This document shows positions 42,282 through 51,053 of a DNA stretch of 64,000 nucleotides, in pieces (positions within the stretch are counted from its first letter, which is position 1; each line of letters starts with the position of its first letter). Under the pieces are notes generated by a model. It saw only the letters and a program-made list of their open reading frames with translations, was not told the DNA's origin and made no database searches. Source of the stretch: Noviluteimonas caseinilytica (GTDB taxonomy: Bacteria; Pseudomonadota; Gammaproteobacteria; Xanthomonadales; Xanthomonadaceae). The stretch lies in assembly GCF_018406605.1 (NCBI RefSeq), contig NZ_AP024545.1:1116001-1180000 (forward strand). Reading direction: 5' to 3'. The position numbers and the translations under genes are program-made.

Positions 42282-42746
42282 CTAGCCTTTTCGGAAGGCG
42301 ACGAAACGTGCGCGCAGTGTCGCTGCGTCGGCGCCGTCGGGGAGGCGGACGCGGGCCAGCAGTTCGATGCGGGCGCGACCGCGGTCGGCGAGGGTGGACA
42401 GGAACACCTGCCAGTCGCTGTCGGGCGCGGCGTGCGCTTCGGCGTCCAGGTCGGCGTACAGCGGCGCGAGGTAGCGCACCTGGCTGTCGGCGACGAAGAC
42501 GTCGGCTTCCATGCCCGCGCCCTGGATGCGCATCGTCGCGAGGCCCCAGCAGGCGAGCGTCATCAGGGACGACAGGCTGCCGCCGAACGCGCAGCCCTTG
42601 TCGTTGACGTTGCGATCCAGCGGGGCGAGGAGCGAGAGGCGTTCTTCGTCGAAGTGGTGGATCGACACCGCCATCGCCGCCACCGGGGGCATGCCCTGGT
42701 AGTGGGCGTCGAGGTGGGCGAGGCGATCGGCGAGGGAATCGGTCAT
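42282..42746 (-). CDS. YiiD-type hotdog thioesterase
   Basis: 154 residues, similar to the C-terminal thioesterase-like domain of YiiD: AFGGSLSSLMTLACWGL and a DRNVNDKG loop. A hotdog fold for acyl-thioester hydrolysis is likely, substrate unknown. ATG at 42746; an earlier ATG at 42758 is possible. Divergent from hemD. The long upstream frame only runs antisense to the heme genes. Confidence 0.8.
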   Translation of the reverse strand: MTDSLADRLAHLDAHYQGMPPVAAMAVSIHHFDEERLSLLAPLDRNVNDKGCAFGGSLSSLMTLACWGLATMRIQGAGMEADVFVADSQVRYLAPLYADLDAEAHAAPDSDWQVFLSTLADRGRARIELLARVRLPDGADAATLRARFVAFRKG

Positions 42747-42804
42747 GGCGGTGCGCATCGATGAGCGGTTGCGGCGCGGGGCGGCACGCCACAAGCTGCG
42801 CGCC

Positions 42805-43587
42805 ATGCGTCCGAACACCCAACGCGGGACCGCGGCATGGTACGTGATCTCCCTGCGGCCGGTCGGCCAGCATGGCGCGTTGCGCCGTGCGGCGGCGAAT
42901 GCGGGCGCGCAATGCATCGCGGTGTCGACGACACGCATCGCACCGCGGAACGACAAGGCGACGCGCGCAGCGTTGCGTGCAGCGCTGGCGGCGCCGGTCG
43001 TCGTGTTCACCAGTCCGAATGCCGTGCGGTGCGCGGCGATGTTGTCGCCGCTGCGGCCGCGGCGCGGACAAGTCGTGTGCGCGATCGGTGCGGGAACGGC
43101 CGCGGCGTTGCGGCGTGCCGGGCTGTCCGAGGTGGTGGTGCCGGCGCGCGCGGACAGCGAAGGCGTGCTGGCACTGCCGGCGCTGCGGGATGTCGCCGGC
43201 CGCACGGTGGGATTGGTGACCGCGCCCGGCGGGCGCGATCGTCTGGCACCCGGCCTGCAGGCGCGCGGCGCGAAGCTTGCGCGTGCCGATGTGTACGCCC
43301 GCGTGCCGATCGCCCCTTCGCCGCGCGCCTGGACTGCGTTGCGCACGCTGGCGTCGCGGCCGTGCATCGCGATGAGCAGCGTCGATGCGCTGCGCGGGTT
43401 GGTCGAGCACGCGCCGGTCGATCTCCGGGCGCGGGTGCTCGACTGGGACGTCGCGGCCGGCAGCGCGCGGCTCGCGGACGAGGCGCGGGCCCTCGGCTTC
43501 CGGCGCGTGCGGATCGCGGCCGGCGTGCGCCCGGCCGAGCTGGTCGCCGCGGCGCGTGATGGCGGCCCACGACGGTCCATCCGGTAG
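42805..43587 (+). CDS. hemD: Uroporphyrinogen-III synthase
   Basis: 260 residues. Cyclises hydroxymethylbilane with ring-D inversion. The two-domain HemD fold is suggested by VVFTSPNAVRCA, the RGQVVCAIGAGTAAALRRAG block and GLVTAPGGRDRL; identity is low, as usual for HemD. ATG at 42805 is chosen because YVISLRP follows shortly; an upstream ATG at 42745 would overlap the thioesterase start. hemX starts 33 bases downstream. Confidence 0.88.
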   Translation: MRPNTQRGTAAWYVISLRPVGQHGALRRAAANAGAQCIAVSTTRIAPRNDKATRAALRAALAAPVVVFTSPNAVRCAAMLSPLRPRRGQVVCAIGAGTAAALRRAGLSEVVVPARADSEGVLALPALRDVAGRTVGLVTAPGGRDRLAPGLQARGAKLARADVYARVPIAPSPRAWTALRTLASRPCIAMSSVDALRGLVEHAPVDLRARVLDWDVAAGSARLADEARALGFRRVRIAAGVRPAELVAAARDGGPRRSIR

Positions 43588-43620
43588 CATCTGCGCACCC
43601 CCCGCGTCATCGGCGACACC

Positions 43621-44601
43621 GTGATCGAACCCGACGCATCGCCTGCCCTCCCCTCGCGCCGCCGCGCCCCGCTCGCGTGGCTGGTGCTGCTGTTGTTCGC
43701 GCTGGCCGCCGCATGGGGCTGGCACGCCTGGACGCAGCGCCAATCCGCCGCGCGCGCGATGGAAATCGATGCGCAACAGCGCGTCGAAGCGCTGGAAGCG
43801 CGCATGGAATCCTTGCGCCGCGAACAGCGCGCGCAGGCCGGTCGCCTGCAACAGGCCGATGCGACGAACCGCGTGCTGCGCGACGAACTGCTCGGCGTCG
43901 GCCAGCGCGCGGCGCTGCTGGAAGACAGCGTGTCGAAGCTCGCCGATCCCGATCGCCATGGCGCGCAGGCGCTGCGCCTGGATGAAGTCGAGATGCTGTT
44001 GTCGATGGCGCGCAATCGCCTGGACATCGCATCGGACCTCGACGGTGCGCGCCGCGCGTATGCGTTGGCCTCGGGCATGCTCGACGGTATCGACGATCCG
44101 GCGTACCTCAGCCTGCGCCAGACGCTCGCGCAGGAGCGCGCGGCGCTGGAAGCCGTCGGCGTGGATCCGGCGCACGCCGCGGCCGCGAAGCTCGATGCGA
44201 TCGAAACGCGCCTGCCCACGTTGCCGCTCGTGCGCGATGCGCGCGAGGCGTCGCAGCGTTCGTGGTGGGAACGCGTCGCGTCGCGCCTGATCGACGTCCA
44301 GCCGAGCGATCGTGCGCAACTGCGCGCGACGAGCGATCGCAGCGCGGGCATGGAAGCGCTCGCCATCGAGTTCACGCTGGCGCGCGCCGCGCTGGAACGT
44401 CGCGACCTGCCCACGTGGCGTGCGTCGCTCGGCCGCGCCGATGCGTGGCTGCCGCGGTTGTGGCCGGACACCGATGCGCTGCGTGCGCAACGTCGCGCGT
44501 TGCAGGCGCTGCGCGCGCAGTCGCTGGCGTTGCGGTCGCCGGTGCTCGGCAGTTCGCTCACGCAATTGCGCGCGATGCGCGCCCGCACGGAGGCGCCATG
44601 A
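43621..44601 (+). CDS. hemX: HemX-like membrane protein
   Basis: 326 residues from a GTG start. One membrane helix (about 19-36) is followed by a long coiled coil (about 45-105) and a helical domain. There is no SAM-binding methyltransferase domain, so the common name 'uroporphyrinogen-III C-methyltransferase' for this family is misleading; HemX likely organises heme enzymes at the membrane. A TAGCAT hexamer lies about 30 bases upstream. The stop overlaps hemY by four bases. Confidence 0.85.
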   Translation: MIEPDASPALPSRRRAPLAWLVLLLFALAAAWGWHAWTQRQSAARAMEIDAQQRVEALEARMESLRREQRAQAGRLQQADATNRVLRDELLGVGQRAALLEDSVSKLADPDRHGAQALRLDEVEMLLSMARNRLDIASDLDGARRAYALASGMLDGIDDPAYLSLRQTLAQERAALEAVGVDPAHAAAAKLDAIETRLPTLPLVRDAREASQRSWWERVASRLIDVQPSDRAQLRATSDRSAGMEALAIEFTLARAALERRDLPTWRASLGRADAWLPRLWPDTDALRAQRRALQALRAQSLALRSPVLGSSLTQLRAMRARTEAP

Positions 44602-45848
44602 ACCTGTTCCGGAACCTGTTGTTCCTGCTCGTGCTCGCGCTGGTCGGTGCGCTGGTGGCGCAGCGGCTGGTGGAGGATCCGGGCCTGGTGCTGGTGCGCT
44701 TCCACGGGCACGACTACCGCAGCACGCTGGTCGTCGCGTTGTTGCTGGTCGTCGCGGGGCTGTTGGGATTGTGGTTGGCGTGGACGGTGCTGGCGCTGCC
44801 CTTCCGCGGGTGGCGGGGTTTCAAACGCAGGCAGGCGCGCGCGCGTTTGGTCGACGGGATGTCGGCGTTGCACCAGGGACATTGGTCGCGCGCGGAAAAG
44901 CTGCTCGACATGGCGGCCGAGCGCGACGCCTCGGCGCCGGTGGCGCGCGTGGCCGCGGCGCAGGCGGCGGAAGCGCGCGGCGATGTGGCGGCGGCGAGCC
45001 GGCAGCTGGAGTTATTGGGCGATCGTTATCCGGTCGCGTCGGCGCTGGCGCGCGCCGAGCGCACGTGGGCCGCGGGCGATGCCGCGGCGACGCTCGCGTT
45101 GCTCGACGCACCCGCGGCGCAACCCCTGCCGCCGCGTGGCCTCGTGCTCCGCGCGAATGCATTGGCGGCGCTGGGACGTTCCCACGAGGCCTACGGGATG
45201 CTCGGTGCGTTGCGCCAGCAGCAGGCGCTCCCCACCGCGGCGCTCGATGCGCTGCAGGCGCGCTGGGCCGCGGCGTCGCTGGCGGAATCGGCCGATGCCA
45301 ACGCGCTCGCCGATCGCTGGGACAGCCTGCCCAAGCCGCTGCAATCGGAGCCGTCGGTCGTCGGCGCCTACGCCACGCGCGCGTCGGCGATGCGCTGGGA
45401 CGATGCGGCCGCACGCAATCTCGAACAGGCATTGGCGACGCGCTGGGACGAAGGCCTCGTCGCGATGTACGGCAAGTTGCCGACGACGACGCCCGATGCG
45501 CGGCGCGCGCAGATCGAACGCTGGTTGCAGGCGCATCCGGAATCTCCCGCCGCCCTGCTCGCCCTCGCGCAAGTCCAGCGCGCCAGCGCGCCGTGGCCGG
45601 TGGCGGAAGGCACGCTGCACCGCGCGGTGGCCCAGGGGGGCGGGGCGCAGGCGTGGGAAGCGCTCGGCGAGGGTTACGCCGCCGCGGGCGATCCCGAGAC
45701 CGCGCGCCGCTGCTACGCCAACGCGCTGCGCGCCACGCGCGGTGAAGCGCCCCAGCCGCTGCCCAACCGCGACCTGCGCCAACAGATCGTGGACGAGGCC
45801 GCCATCGAGGTCCGCGACGAACACGGCCTGCCCCGCCTCCGCGAATGA
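44598..45848 (+). CDS. hemY: HemY-like TPR membrane protein
   Basis: 416 residues. Two membrane helices (about 5-23 and 42-64) precede a HemY_N domain and a TPR superhelix (about 85-400). Partner of HemX; not the same as the B. subtilis protoporphyrinogen oxidase HemY. Coupled to hemX by a four-base overlap. hemF follows after 45 bases. Confidence 0.88.
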   Translation: MNLFRNLLFLLVLALVGALVAQRLVEDPGLVLVRFHGHDYRSTLVVALLLVVAGLLGLWLAWTVLALPFRGWRGFKRRQARARLVDGMSALHQGHWSRAEKLLDMAAERDASAPVARVAAAQAAEARGDVAAASRQLELLGDRYPVASALARAERTWAAGDAAATLALLDAPAAQPLPPRGLVLRANALAALGRSHEAYGMLGALRQQQALPTAALDALQARWAAASLAESADANALADRWDSLPKPLQSEPSVVGAYATRASAMRWDDAAARNLEQALATRWDEGLVAMYGKLPTTTPDARRAQIERWLQAHPESPAALLALAQVQRASAPWPVAEGTLHRAVAQGGGAQAWEALGEGYAAAGDPETARRCYANALRATRGEAPQPLPNRDLRQQIVDEAAIEVRDEHGLPRLRE

Positions 45849-45880
45849 CCGGGGCGGCGGGCCGCACGCGGCACCCTCGC

Positions 45881-45886
45881 TAGAAT
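45881..45886 (+). promoter_or_regulatory. Candidate -10 element of hemF (leaderless)
   Basis: TAGAAT ends seven bases before the ATG at 45894. An earlier in-frame ATG at 45885 lies inside this element. Confidence 0.5.
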
Positions 45887-45893
45887 GCCGCGC

Positions 45894-46826
45894 ATGACCG
45901 ACGCGACGACCGAAGACGACGCTGGCTTTGCCCGCGTCCGCGATTACCTGACCGACCTGCAGGACCGCATCTGCGCGGCGATCGAACACGCCGACGGCGG
46001 CGCGCGTTTCGTCGAGGACCGCTGGCAGCGCGCGGAAGGCGGCGGCGGGCGCACGCGGATCCTGCGCGACGGGGCGGTGTTCGAGCAGGCGGGCATCGGG
46101 TTCTCCGATGTCTCCGGATCGAAGCTCCCGCCCTCGGCGACCGCCGCGCGCCCCGAACTGGCCGGCGCCACCTGGCGCGCTGTCGGCATGTCGCTCGTCT
46201 TCCATCCGCGCAATCCGCACATCCCCACCACGCATGCGAACGTGCGGCACTTCCGGGCGCAGCGCGACGGGAAGACGGTGGCGTGGTGGTTCGGCGGCGG
46301 CTTCGACCTCACGCCGTTCTATCCCGTCGACGAGGACGTGCGGCATTGGCACGCGACGGCACGCGCGCTGTGCGAGCCGTTCGGCGGCGAAGCGCGGTAC
46401 GCGGCGCACAAGCGCTGGTGCGACGAGTACTTCTTCCTGAAGCACCGGGACGAGACGCGCGGCGTCGGCGGGTTGTTCTTCGACGACCTGCACGAGGATT
46501 TCGAACGCGACTTCGCCTATATGCGCGCGGTGGGCGACGGGTTCCTCGACGCCTACCTGCCGATCGTCGAGCGCCGCCGCGACACGCCCTGGGGCGAACG
46601 CGAGCGCGACTTCCAGCTGTATCGCCGCGGGCGCTACGTGGAATTCAACCTGGTGCTGGATCGCGGCACGCTGTTCGGCCTGCAGAGCGGCGGGCGCACC
46701 GAATCCATCCTGATGAGCCTGCCGCCGCTGGTGCGCTGGGAATACGGCTTTGCGCCGGAACCGGGCAGCCCGGAAGCGCGCCTGGCGGATTACCTGCGCC
46801 CGCGCGACTGGCTGGCCGAAGGCTAG
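45894..46826 (+). CDS. hemF: Oxygen-dependent coproporphyrinogen-III oxidase
   Basis: 310 residues. Aerobic conversion of coproporphyrinogen III to protoporphyrinogen IX. The family blocks HPRNPHIPTTHANVRHF and WWFGGGFDLTPFY, and the metal-site histidines, are intact. Start at 45894 rather than 45885 because the latter overlaps the promoter-like TAGAAT and the family length fits. It shares the CTAG stop site (46823-46826) with the convergent DUF421 gene. Confidence 0.95.
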   Translation: MTDATTEDDAGFARVRDYLTDLQDRICAAIEHADGGARFVEDRWQRAEGGGGRTRILRDGAVFEQAGIGFSDVSGSKLPPSATAARPELAGATWRAVGMSLVFHPRNPHIPTTHANVRHFRAQRDGKTVAWWFGGGFDLTPFYPVDEDVRHWHATARALCEPFGGEARYAAHKRWCDEYFFLKHRDETRGVGGLFFDDLHEDFERDFAYMRAVGDGFLDAYLPIVERRRDTPWGERERDFQLYRRGRYVEFNLVLDRGTLFGLQSGGRTESILMSLPPLVRWEYGFAPEPGSPEARLADYLRPRDWLAEG

Positions 46827-47302
46827 TCCTTCTTCTTCGGCACCACGCTGATCCGGCCGTCGGTCTCGAGCAGCGCGAAGGCGACGTCTTCCATCGTCAG
46901 CTCGCCGTTCTGGCGCAGGGCTTCGTCGAAGTCGTTCTCGCTGACGAGTTCGCGGCGCAGGACCCGCTTGAACAGCTTGCCGTCGCGCGCCAGCAGGACG
47001 GGCTCGCCTTCGATCAGCCGTTCGGCGCGCCGGCTGCGGGAACTGACGTAGCCCACGAGCCAATTCAGGCTGATCAGGATCGCCGCCAGGAACAGCCCGC
47101 CCATCAGCGAGGTGTCCTCGCCGAGCAGCGAGTTCTGCACCGCGTTGCCGAGCAGCACGATCAGCAGGACGTCGAAGGGCGTGAACTGGCCCATCGTCCG
47201 CTTGCCCGAGATCCGGATCATCGCCAGCAGCACGACGTAGACCACCACGGCGCGCAGGATGAATTCCCACCACGGCATGGCGAGGTCGAACAGGTCGGTC
47301 AT
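46823..47302 (-). CDS. DUF421 (YetF-like) membrane protein
   Basis: 159 residues. Three membrane helices (about 12-95) followed by the cytosolic DUF421 domain with the RDGKLFKRVLRRE and ENDFDEALR segments. Function is not established; the B. subtilis relative is YetF. ATG at 47302 fits the family start (MPWWEFILRAVVVYV follows at residue 10). The stop codon shares CTAG with hemF. Confidence 0.85.
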   Translation of the reverse strand: MTDLFDLAMPWWEFILRAVVVYVVLLAMIRISGKRTMGQFTPFDVLLIVLLGNAVQNSLLGEDTSLMGGLFLAAILISLNWLVGYVSSRSRRAERLIEGEPVLLARDGKLFKRVLRRELVSENDFDEALRQNGELTMEDVAFALLETDGRISVVPKKKD

Positions 47303-47366
47303 CGGGTTCCCCAAGGCTGCGTGGCCGCGTGGCGCGACTTTAACGCGTGGGCATGAAAACGAAGGC

Positions 47367-47406
47367 AATAAAAAGCCCCGCAGGCCAGGGGGAGACCGGC
47401 GGGGCT
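47367..47406 (-). terminator. Terminator of the sX13-like RNA
   Basis: Stem AGCCCCGC (47399-47406 on minus) with GCGGGGCT (47374-47381), 17-base loop with a small inner stem, then TTTTTATT. Doubles as the end of any polA read-through. Confidence 0.8.
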
Positions 47407-47491
47407 GGGAAGCGGGACTTGGGGAGGAGTCTTCGCTTCGGGATCACTCCAGGGGAGGGAGATGATCTGCGTCAGACCTTGCATCTGACGC
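47367..47491 (-). ncRNA. sX13: Candidate sX13-family small RNA downstream of polA
   Basis: On the minus strand four hairpins lie in a row: GCGTCAGA/TCTGACGC (47484-47491 with 47469-47476); CTCC/GGAG (47458-47461 with 47447-47450) with loop CTCCCCT; GAAGCG and GACT paired with AGTC and CGCTTC (47409-47439) with loop CCTCCCCA; and the terminator AGCCCCGC/GCGGGGCT with inner loop TCTCCCC. Three C-rich loops on short stems, a length near 115-125 nt and a place next to polA match what I recall of the Xanthomonas sX13 RNA, which base-pairs with G-rich ribosome binding sites. The 5' end is not fixed; TCATAG at 47495-47500 is a possible -10. No ORF is evident. Confidence 0.6.
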
Positions 47492-47602
47492 GGGCTATGA
47501 GACCACCCGAAGCATGGATGGTTCGTGAAGATTTCAGTTAAGAACTCGTTGGATTCAGGATGAATTCATCGCGCCCGGAGCGCCCTCACAAACCGCGACT
47601 CA

Positions 47603-50383
47603 TCAGTGGGCTTCATCCCAATTGGCGCCCTTGCCTGCATCGACCACGAGGGGCACGCGCAAGTCGGCGGCGGCGGCCATGCGCGCCTTCGCGCCATCGA
47701 CCAGATCGTCCACGAATCCGTCCTCCACGTCGAACACGAGTTCGTCGTGCACCTGCAGGATCATCAGCGCGCGCCCGCCGAGGCCCGCGAGCCAGCGATC
47801 GATCTCGATCATCGCCCGCTTCACGATATCCGCCGCAGTCCCCTGCATCGGCGCGTTGATCGCCGCGCGTTCGGCGCCCGCGCGCAGGCCCTGGTTGCGC
47901 GAGGCGATGTTTTCCAGGTGCAGCCGGCGCCCGAACACCGTTTCGACGAAGCCGCGCTCGCGCGCTTCCTGCCGCGTGCGCTCCATGAAATCGCGCACGC
48001 CCGGATAGCGCGAGAAATACAAGGCGATGTAGTCCTGCGCTTCGCCGCGCCCGATGCCGAGTTGGCGCGCTAAACCGAATGCGCTCATACCGTACATCAG
48101 GCCGAAATTGATCGCCTTCGCGGCGCGACGCTCGTTGCCGGAGACCTCTTCGATGGTCTTGCCGAACACTTCCGCCGCGGTCGCGCGATGGATGTCGGCG
48201 CCGGAGGTGAATGCGCGCAGCAGGTTCTCGTCTTCCGACAGGTGCGCCATGATCCGCAACTCGATCTGCGAGTAGTCGCACGCCACGATGCTGCGCCCCG
48301 CCGGGGCGATGAATGCGCGGCGGATGCGGCGGCCGTCCTCGGTGCGGATCGGGATGTTCTGCAGGTTGGGATCGGAGGACGCCAACCGGCCCGTCGCGGC
48401 GCCCGCCTGGTGGTAGCTGGTGTGCACGCGGCCGGTGTTGCGGTTGACCATGTCCGGCAGCTTGTCGGTGTACGTGCTGCGCAGCTTCGCCAGGCCGCGG
48501 TACTCCAGGATGATGCGCGGCAGCTCGTGCATGTCCGCGATGGCCTCCAGCGCTTCTTCGTTGACGCTGGGCTGGCCGCTCGGCGTCTTCACCTGCACGG
48601 GCAGCTTCAATTCCTCGAACAGCAACTGGCCCACCTGCTTCGGCGAGTCCAGGCTGAAGGTGCGGCCGGCGAGTTCGGTCGCGCGCTGCTGCGCGTCGAG
48701 CATGCGCTTGCCGAGGTCCGCGGACTGGCGCTTGAGCTCCACGACGTCGACCAACACGCCGTTGGCTTCCACGCGCTCCAGCACGGGCACGAGCGGCATT
48801 TCGATTTCGCGATAGACGCGATCGAGCGTGGGTTCCGACGCCACCTTCGGGCGCAGCACCGAATGCAGGCGCAGGGTGATGTCGGCGTCTTCCGCCGCGT
48901 AGCGCGTGCCGTCTTCCAGCGACACCTGCGAGAACAGGATCTGCTTGGCGCCCTTGCCCGCGACGTCTTCGTACTTGACCGCGTCGTAGCCGAGGTAGCG
49001 CTTGGCGAGCGAATCCATGTCGTGGCGGCTCGCGCCCGCGTTCCACACGAAGCTTTCCAGCATCGTGTCCTCGGCGTAACCGTGCACGTCCATGCCGTGG
49101 CAACGCAGGACGTGCAGGTCGTACTTGCCGTGCTGCCCGATCTTGCGCCTGTTCGCGTCCGCGAACAGCGGACGCAATGCATCCAGCGTGTCGGCGAGCG
49201 GCAACTGCGCCGGCGCGCCCGGATAGGTGTGGCCGAGCGGGATGTAGCACGCGCGCCCGGCTTCCACCGCCAGGCTGATGCCCACCAGGTTGGCGCACAA
49301 CGCGTCGAGCGAATCGGTTTCCGTATCGAACGCGAAGGCCTCGGCGGCCTGCACCTGCGCGATCCACGCGTCCAGGCGATCGCGCGTGAGGATGGTTTCG
49401 TATTCGCCCGGTTCCGACAGCTTCGGATCGATCGCACCGTCGGGCGCCGCGGATCCCGTGCGCGCGTATCCAGCTTCGGTGCCGCGCATCGAGGTCTTGC
49501 GCGCCGCCGCGGGCGCGGGCGTGCCGTCGAGTTCGCGCAAGGCCGCGTTGAACCCGTAGCGGGCGTACAGCACGCGCAGCGCATCGACGTCGCGTGCGCG
49601 CAGCTTGAGCGCCTTTGCGGGCAATTCCAGCGCAACGTCGGTCTTGATCGTCACCAGTTCGCGATTCAGCGGCAGCCGCGGCAACGCCGCGCGCAGGTTC
49701 TCGCCGATCTTGCCGCCGATCTTCGCCGCGTTTTCCATCACGCCGTCGAGCGAGCCGTATTCGGCGAGCCACTTCGCCGCCGTCTTGGGGCCGCACTTGT
49801 CGACGCCGGGCACGTTGTCGACCGCATCGCCCATCAGCGCGAGCATGTCGACGATCTGGTGCGCGTGCACGCCGAACTTGTCGAACACCTTGCCGTCGTT
49901 GTCGAGCACGCTGCCGCTCATCGTGTTGACGAGGGAGATCGCGCCGAGGCCGCCGCCCTGCACGCGCACCAGCTGCGCGAAGTCCTTGTCGCCGGTGGAG
50001 ATCGTGACGTCCGCGCCGTCGCGCGCGGCTTCCAGCGCGAGCGTGCCGATCACGTCGTCCGCTTCCACGCCATCCACGCGCAGGATGGGGAAGCCGAGCG
50101 CCTGCACGATCTCGCACATGGGCGCGATCTGCGCGCGCAGGTCGTCCGGCATCGCGGCGCGATTGGCCTTGTATTCGGGATAGAGGTCGTCACGGAACGT
50201 CTTGCCGGGCGCGTCGACGACGAAGGCGGCGCAGTCCGGCTGCTCGGCCAGCGTGGCGCGCAGCATGTTCACGACGCCGAACAGGGCGCCCGTGGGCTCG
50301 CCGGCGCTGTTGGTGAGAGGGGGAAGCGCGTGGAACGCGCGATACAGGTACGAGGACCCGTCGATCAGGACCAGTCTTGGCAT
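47603..50383 (-). CDS. polA: DNA polymerase I
   Basis: 926 residues with all three domains: 5'-3' exonuclease (1 to about 290), 3'-5' proofreading exonuclease (FDTETDSL carries the metal aspartate and glutamate; RYAAEDADITLRLH the later acidic residue) and polymerase (VACDYSQIELR motif A, RRAAKAINFGLMYG motif B, LQVHDELVFDVE motif C). Replication, repair and gap filling. ATG at 50383 follows TAGAAT by six bases. The proofreading residues are intact, unlike in Taq polymerase. Confidence 0.97.
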   Translation of the reverse strand: MPRLVLIDGSSYLYRAFHALPPLTNSAGEPTGALFGVVNMLRATLAEQPDCAAFVVDAPGKTFRDDLYPEYKANRAAMPDDLRAQIAPMCEIVQALGFPILRVDGVEADDVIGTLALEAARDGADVTISTGDKDFAQLVRVQGGGLGAISLVNTMSGSVLDNDGKVFDKFGVHAHQIVDMLALMGDAVDNVPGVDKCGPKTAAKWLAEYGSLDGVMENAAKIGGKIGENLRAALPRLPLNRELVTIKTDVALELPAKALKLRARDVDALRVLYARYGFNAALRELDGTPAPAAARKTSMRGTEAGYARTGSAAPDGAIDPKLSEPGEYETILTRDRLDAWIAQVQAAEAFAFDTETDSLDALCANLVGISLAVEAGRACYIPLGHTYPGAPAQLPLADTLDALRPLFADANRRKIGQHGKYDLHVLRCHGMDVHGYAEDTMLESFVWNAGASRHDMDSLAKRYLGYDAVKYEDVAGKGAKQILFSQVSLEDGTRYAAEDADITLRLHSVLRPKVASEPTLDRVYREIEMPLVPVLERVEANGVLVDVVELKRQSADLGKRMLDAQQRATELAGRTFSLDSPKQVGQLLFEELKLPVQVKTPSGQPSVNEEALEAIADMHELPRIILEYRGLAKLRSTYTDKLPDMVNRNTGRVHTSYHQAGAATGRLASSDPNLQNIPIRTEDGRRIRRAFIAPAGRSIVACDYSQIELRIMAHLSEDENLLRAFTSGADIHRATAAEVFGKTIEEVSGNERRAAKAINFGLMYGMSAFGLARQLGIGRGEAQDYIALYFSRYPGVRDFMERTRQEARERGFVETVFGRRLHLENIASRNQGLRAGAERAAINAPMQGTAADIVKRAMIEIDRWLAGLGGRALMILQVHDELVFDVEDGFVDDLVDGAKARMAAAADLRVPLVVDAGKGANWDEAH

Positions 50384-50389
50384 CCGGGG

Positions 50390-50395
50390 ATTCTA
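50390..50395 (-). promoter_or_regulatory. Candidate -10 element of polA (leaderless)
   Basis: TAGAAT on the minus strand (50390-50395) ends six bases before the polA ATG at 50383; no Shine-Dalgarno in between. Confidence 0.5.
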
Positions 50396-50482
50396 CGCCC
50401 GCATCGCGCCCGCCCCGACCACGTCGCCACAACATCCCGGGCGCATAATCCGGACCGGATGGAGCCAGGCAGGAGGTGTCGG

Positions 50483-50818
50483 ATGGACGCGTTTCCCCGC
50501 CCCGCGCGACAAGTCGCGCTCGTGCTGTCGATCGCCGCGGTTTTCACCGGCGCGCTCGTCGCCGGCTGCAGTACCTATGGCGGGGCCGATGCCGGTGGGC
50601 CTCCCATCCCGCCCGATGCCGTGGCCAGCACGCGGACCGAAACCAACGGCGACGTCGTCACCGAGTACCGCGTCGGTGGCGCCATCTCGATGGTCCGCAT
50701 CGTGCCGCCGCATGGCCCCACGTATTACCTCACCGATTCCGATGGCGACGGCCGCCTGGACCGCACGCCCCAGGGCACGCGCGACGCGCCCGTCTACTTC
50801 AAGCTCTATGGCTGGTGA
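50483..50818 (+). CDS. DUF2782 small lipoprotein
   Basis: 111 residues with a lipoprotein signal ending in LVAGC (cysteine near 30). The body (about 50-110; TETNGDVVTEYRVGG, then FKLYGW) matches the DUF2782 family. AGGAGG (50470-50475) is seven bases from the ATG at 50483, which is preferred over the ATG at 50459. Genes of this family regularly neighbour polA in gammaproteobacteria. Function unknown. Confidence 0.85.
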   Translation: MDAFPRPARQVALVLSIAAVFTGALVAGCSTYGGADAGGPPIPPDAVASTRTETNGDVVTEYRVGGAISMVRIVPPHGPTYYLTDSDGDGRLDRTPQGTRDAPVYFKLYGW

Positions 50819-50848
50819 CCCCCGCCGCCTTCCCCCCGGAGGACCACG

Positions 50849-51046
50849 ATGACCAAGCTCGACAAACCCATGCGCCGCGAACTGCAGATCGGAGACCAGG
50901 TGTACACGCTCACCATCGGTCCCGATGGCCTGAAGCTCGTGGAAAAGGGACGCCGCAAGGGCCTCGAGCTCGCCTGGTCGGCGCTGGTCAGCGGCGATGC
51001 CGCGCTCGCCAGCGCGTTGCAGGCGTCGGTGGCCGACGCACCGTAA
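50849..51046 (+). CDS. Small conserved-looking protein, 65 residues
   Basis: 65 residues. No membrane segment or signal; the middle has a beta-strand character (ELQIGDQVYTLTIGPDG) followed by a helix ending in ALQASVADA. GGAGGA lies eight bases before the ATG. It is transcribed after the DUF2782 gene (gap 30 bases) and converges with uvrD. No family is recognised, but the strong ribosome binding site and composition favour a real gene. Confidence 0.65.
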   Translation: MTKLDKPMRRELQIGDQVYTLTIGPDGLKLVEKGRRKGLELAWSALVSGDAALASALQASVADAP

Positions 51047-51053
51047 GCGACCG

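Noticed and set aside
43621..44601. HemX as a uroporphyrinogen-III C-methyltransferase
   Set aside because: No SAM-binding domain; the family label is a known misnomer for membrane-anchored coiled-coil HemX.
50459..50482. Upstream ATG as the start of the DUF2782 lipoprotein
   Set aside because: AGGAGG sits seven bases before the ATG at 50483, which gives a standard lipoprotein signal.
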